Shown here in pieces: positions 6,281 through 6,580 of a DNA stretch of 6,580 bases (the stretch's first letter is position 1; every line of letters begins with the position of its first letter). The notes under the pieces are model-generated. The model had not been told where the DNA came from. It was given only the letters and a program-made list of their open reading frames with translations, and did no database searches. Position numbers and translations under genes: made by a program. This DNA is from JALXCH01 sp964495805 (lineage in GTDB: Bacteria; Calditrichota; Calditrichia; RBG-13-44-9): assembly GCA_964495805.1 (NCBI GenBank), contig CAZBWV010000020.1, positions 1-6,580 of the forward strand, read 5' to 3'.

Positions 6281-6389
6281 ACTAAAGACCTCCCGTTTTC
6301 CTTCGATGATAAATATGCTACAGAATTTCCTGCTACTATTCTTAATATTCCGATGCTTTTCAAATTCTATTTTGAGGGGGTTTAAACCA

Positions 6390-6580
6390 ATGTCCGGCTT
6401 AATTAAAATTTTATTCATTAACGTTTCTCCCCCAACCGACCCACTTCGGAAAGCATTTTCGGACACAAAATTCTTTCCTGTTTTTGCCCGGGGTACCCGG
6501 GAAATTCTGAACAAATTTCAACATGAATCCCCGAACATTCTTATTTTTCAGTCCACCCCGGTGGGGGAGGTTCTTGCCAC
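6390..6580 (+). CDS. N-terminal part of a degenerate receiver-domain-like protein, cut by the window end
   Basis: An open frame begins at ATG 6390, 9 nt after a strong GAGGGGG ribosome site (6374-6380), the same site type as the citryl-CoA lyase gene. It stays open to the edge, giving 63 complete codons. The start LIKILFINVSPP (4-15) followed by VFARGTREILNKF (31-43) and SPNILIFQSTPVGE (47-60) follows the beta1, beta2/alpha2 and beta3 pattern of response-regulator receiver domains. If that alignment holds, N11 and V12 replace the acidic pair that binds magnesium, and Q54 replaces the phosphoacceptor aspartate. The protein would then be a pseudo-receiver that cannot be phosphorylated in the usual way. 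Any output domain lies outside the window. The coding call is good; the family call rests on a weak pattern match and could be wrong. Confidence 0.6.
   Translation, partial: MSGLIKILFINVSPPTDPLRKAFSDTKFFPVFARGTREILNKFQHESPNILIFQSTPVGEVLA

Noticed and set aside
6248..6514. 88-codon - strand frame across the AT-rich gap and the receiver-like gene
   Set aside because: It overlaps the + strand frame at 6390, which has a strong ribosome site and a recognisable fold pattern; the - strand product resembles nothing.
1..6580. CRISPR arrays, tRNA genes, insertion sequences and toxin-antitoxin pairs
   Set aside because: No spaced direct repeats, cloverleaf, transposase or paired small genes were seen on either strand.

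Overview
The window reads as a piece of a bacterial chromosome in which every supportable gene lies on the + strand. The organism cannot be named from the sequence. It makes c-type cytochromes, so it is a respiring bacterium. It uses clear Shine-Dalgarno sites (AAAGGA and GAGGGGG types) and sigma70-like promoters, and it terminates with strong intrinsic hairpins. The 7-bp tandem repeat, multiheme-type cytochrome and stand-alone citryl-CoA lyase would fit a deep-branching Gram-negative lineage, but that is inference.

Layout. Bases 1-156 hold no recognisable gene. They carry three small hairpins in a row, each with a perfect 6-bp stem and 6-nt loop, followed by a strong intrinsic terminator; this could be the 3' end of a structured transcript. 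Next come an AT-rich leader with a good promoter candidate, a short exported cytochrome with three CxxCH haem sites (422-775), and a terminator. A divergent cold-shock-domain protein (903-1109) follows, then a spacer with six perfect copies of TTTTGTC. After that is a full-length monomeric NADP-dependent isocitrate dehydrogenase (1312-3549) with its own terminator. An RsmF/NOL1-NOP2-Sun type rRNA cytosine-C5 methyltransferase (3744-5177) precedes a 258-residue citryl-CoA lyase of the citrate synthase fold (5383-6159). The right edge cuts a gene starting at 6390 whose product looks like a response-regulator receiver domain without its acidic pocket or phosphoacceptor aspartate.

How the genes relate. 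The isocitrate dehydrogenase and citryl-CoA lyase both act on C6 tricarboxylate metabolism and could belong to an oxidative, reductive or partial TCA/citrate-cleavage route, but they are separated by rsmF and by a terminator, so they are not one operon. Most genes seem to be separate transcription units, each with its own promoter candidate and leader. Much of the window is housekeeping. The more unusual items are the short triheme cytochrome, the degenerate receiver at the right edge, the hairpin cluster at the left edge, the rearranged motif IV in the methyltransferase, and the unlinked citryl-CoA lyase.
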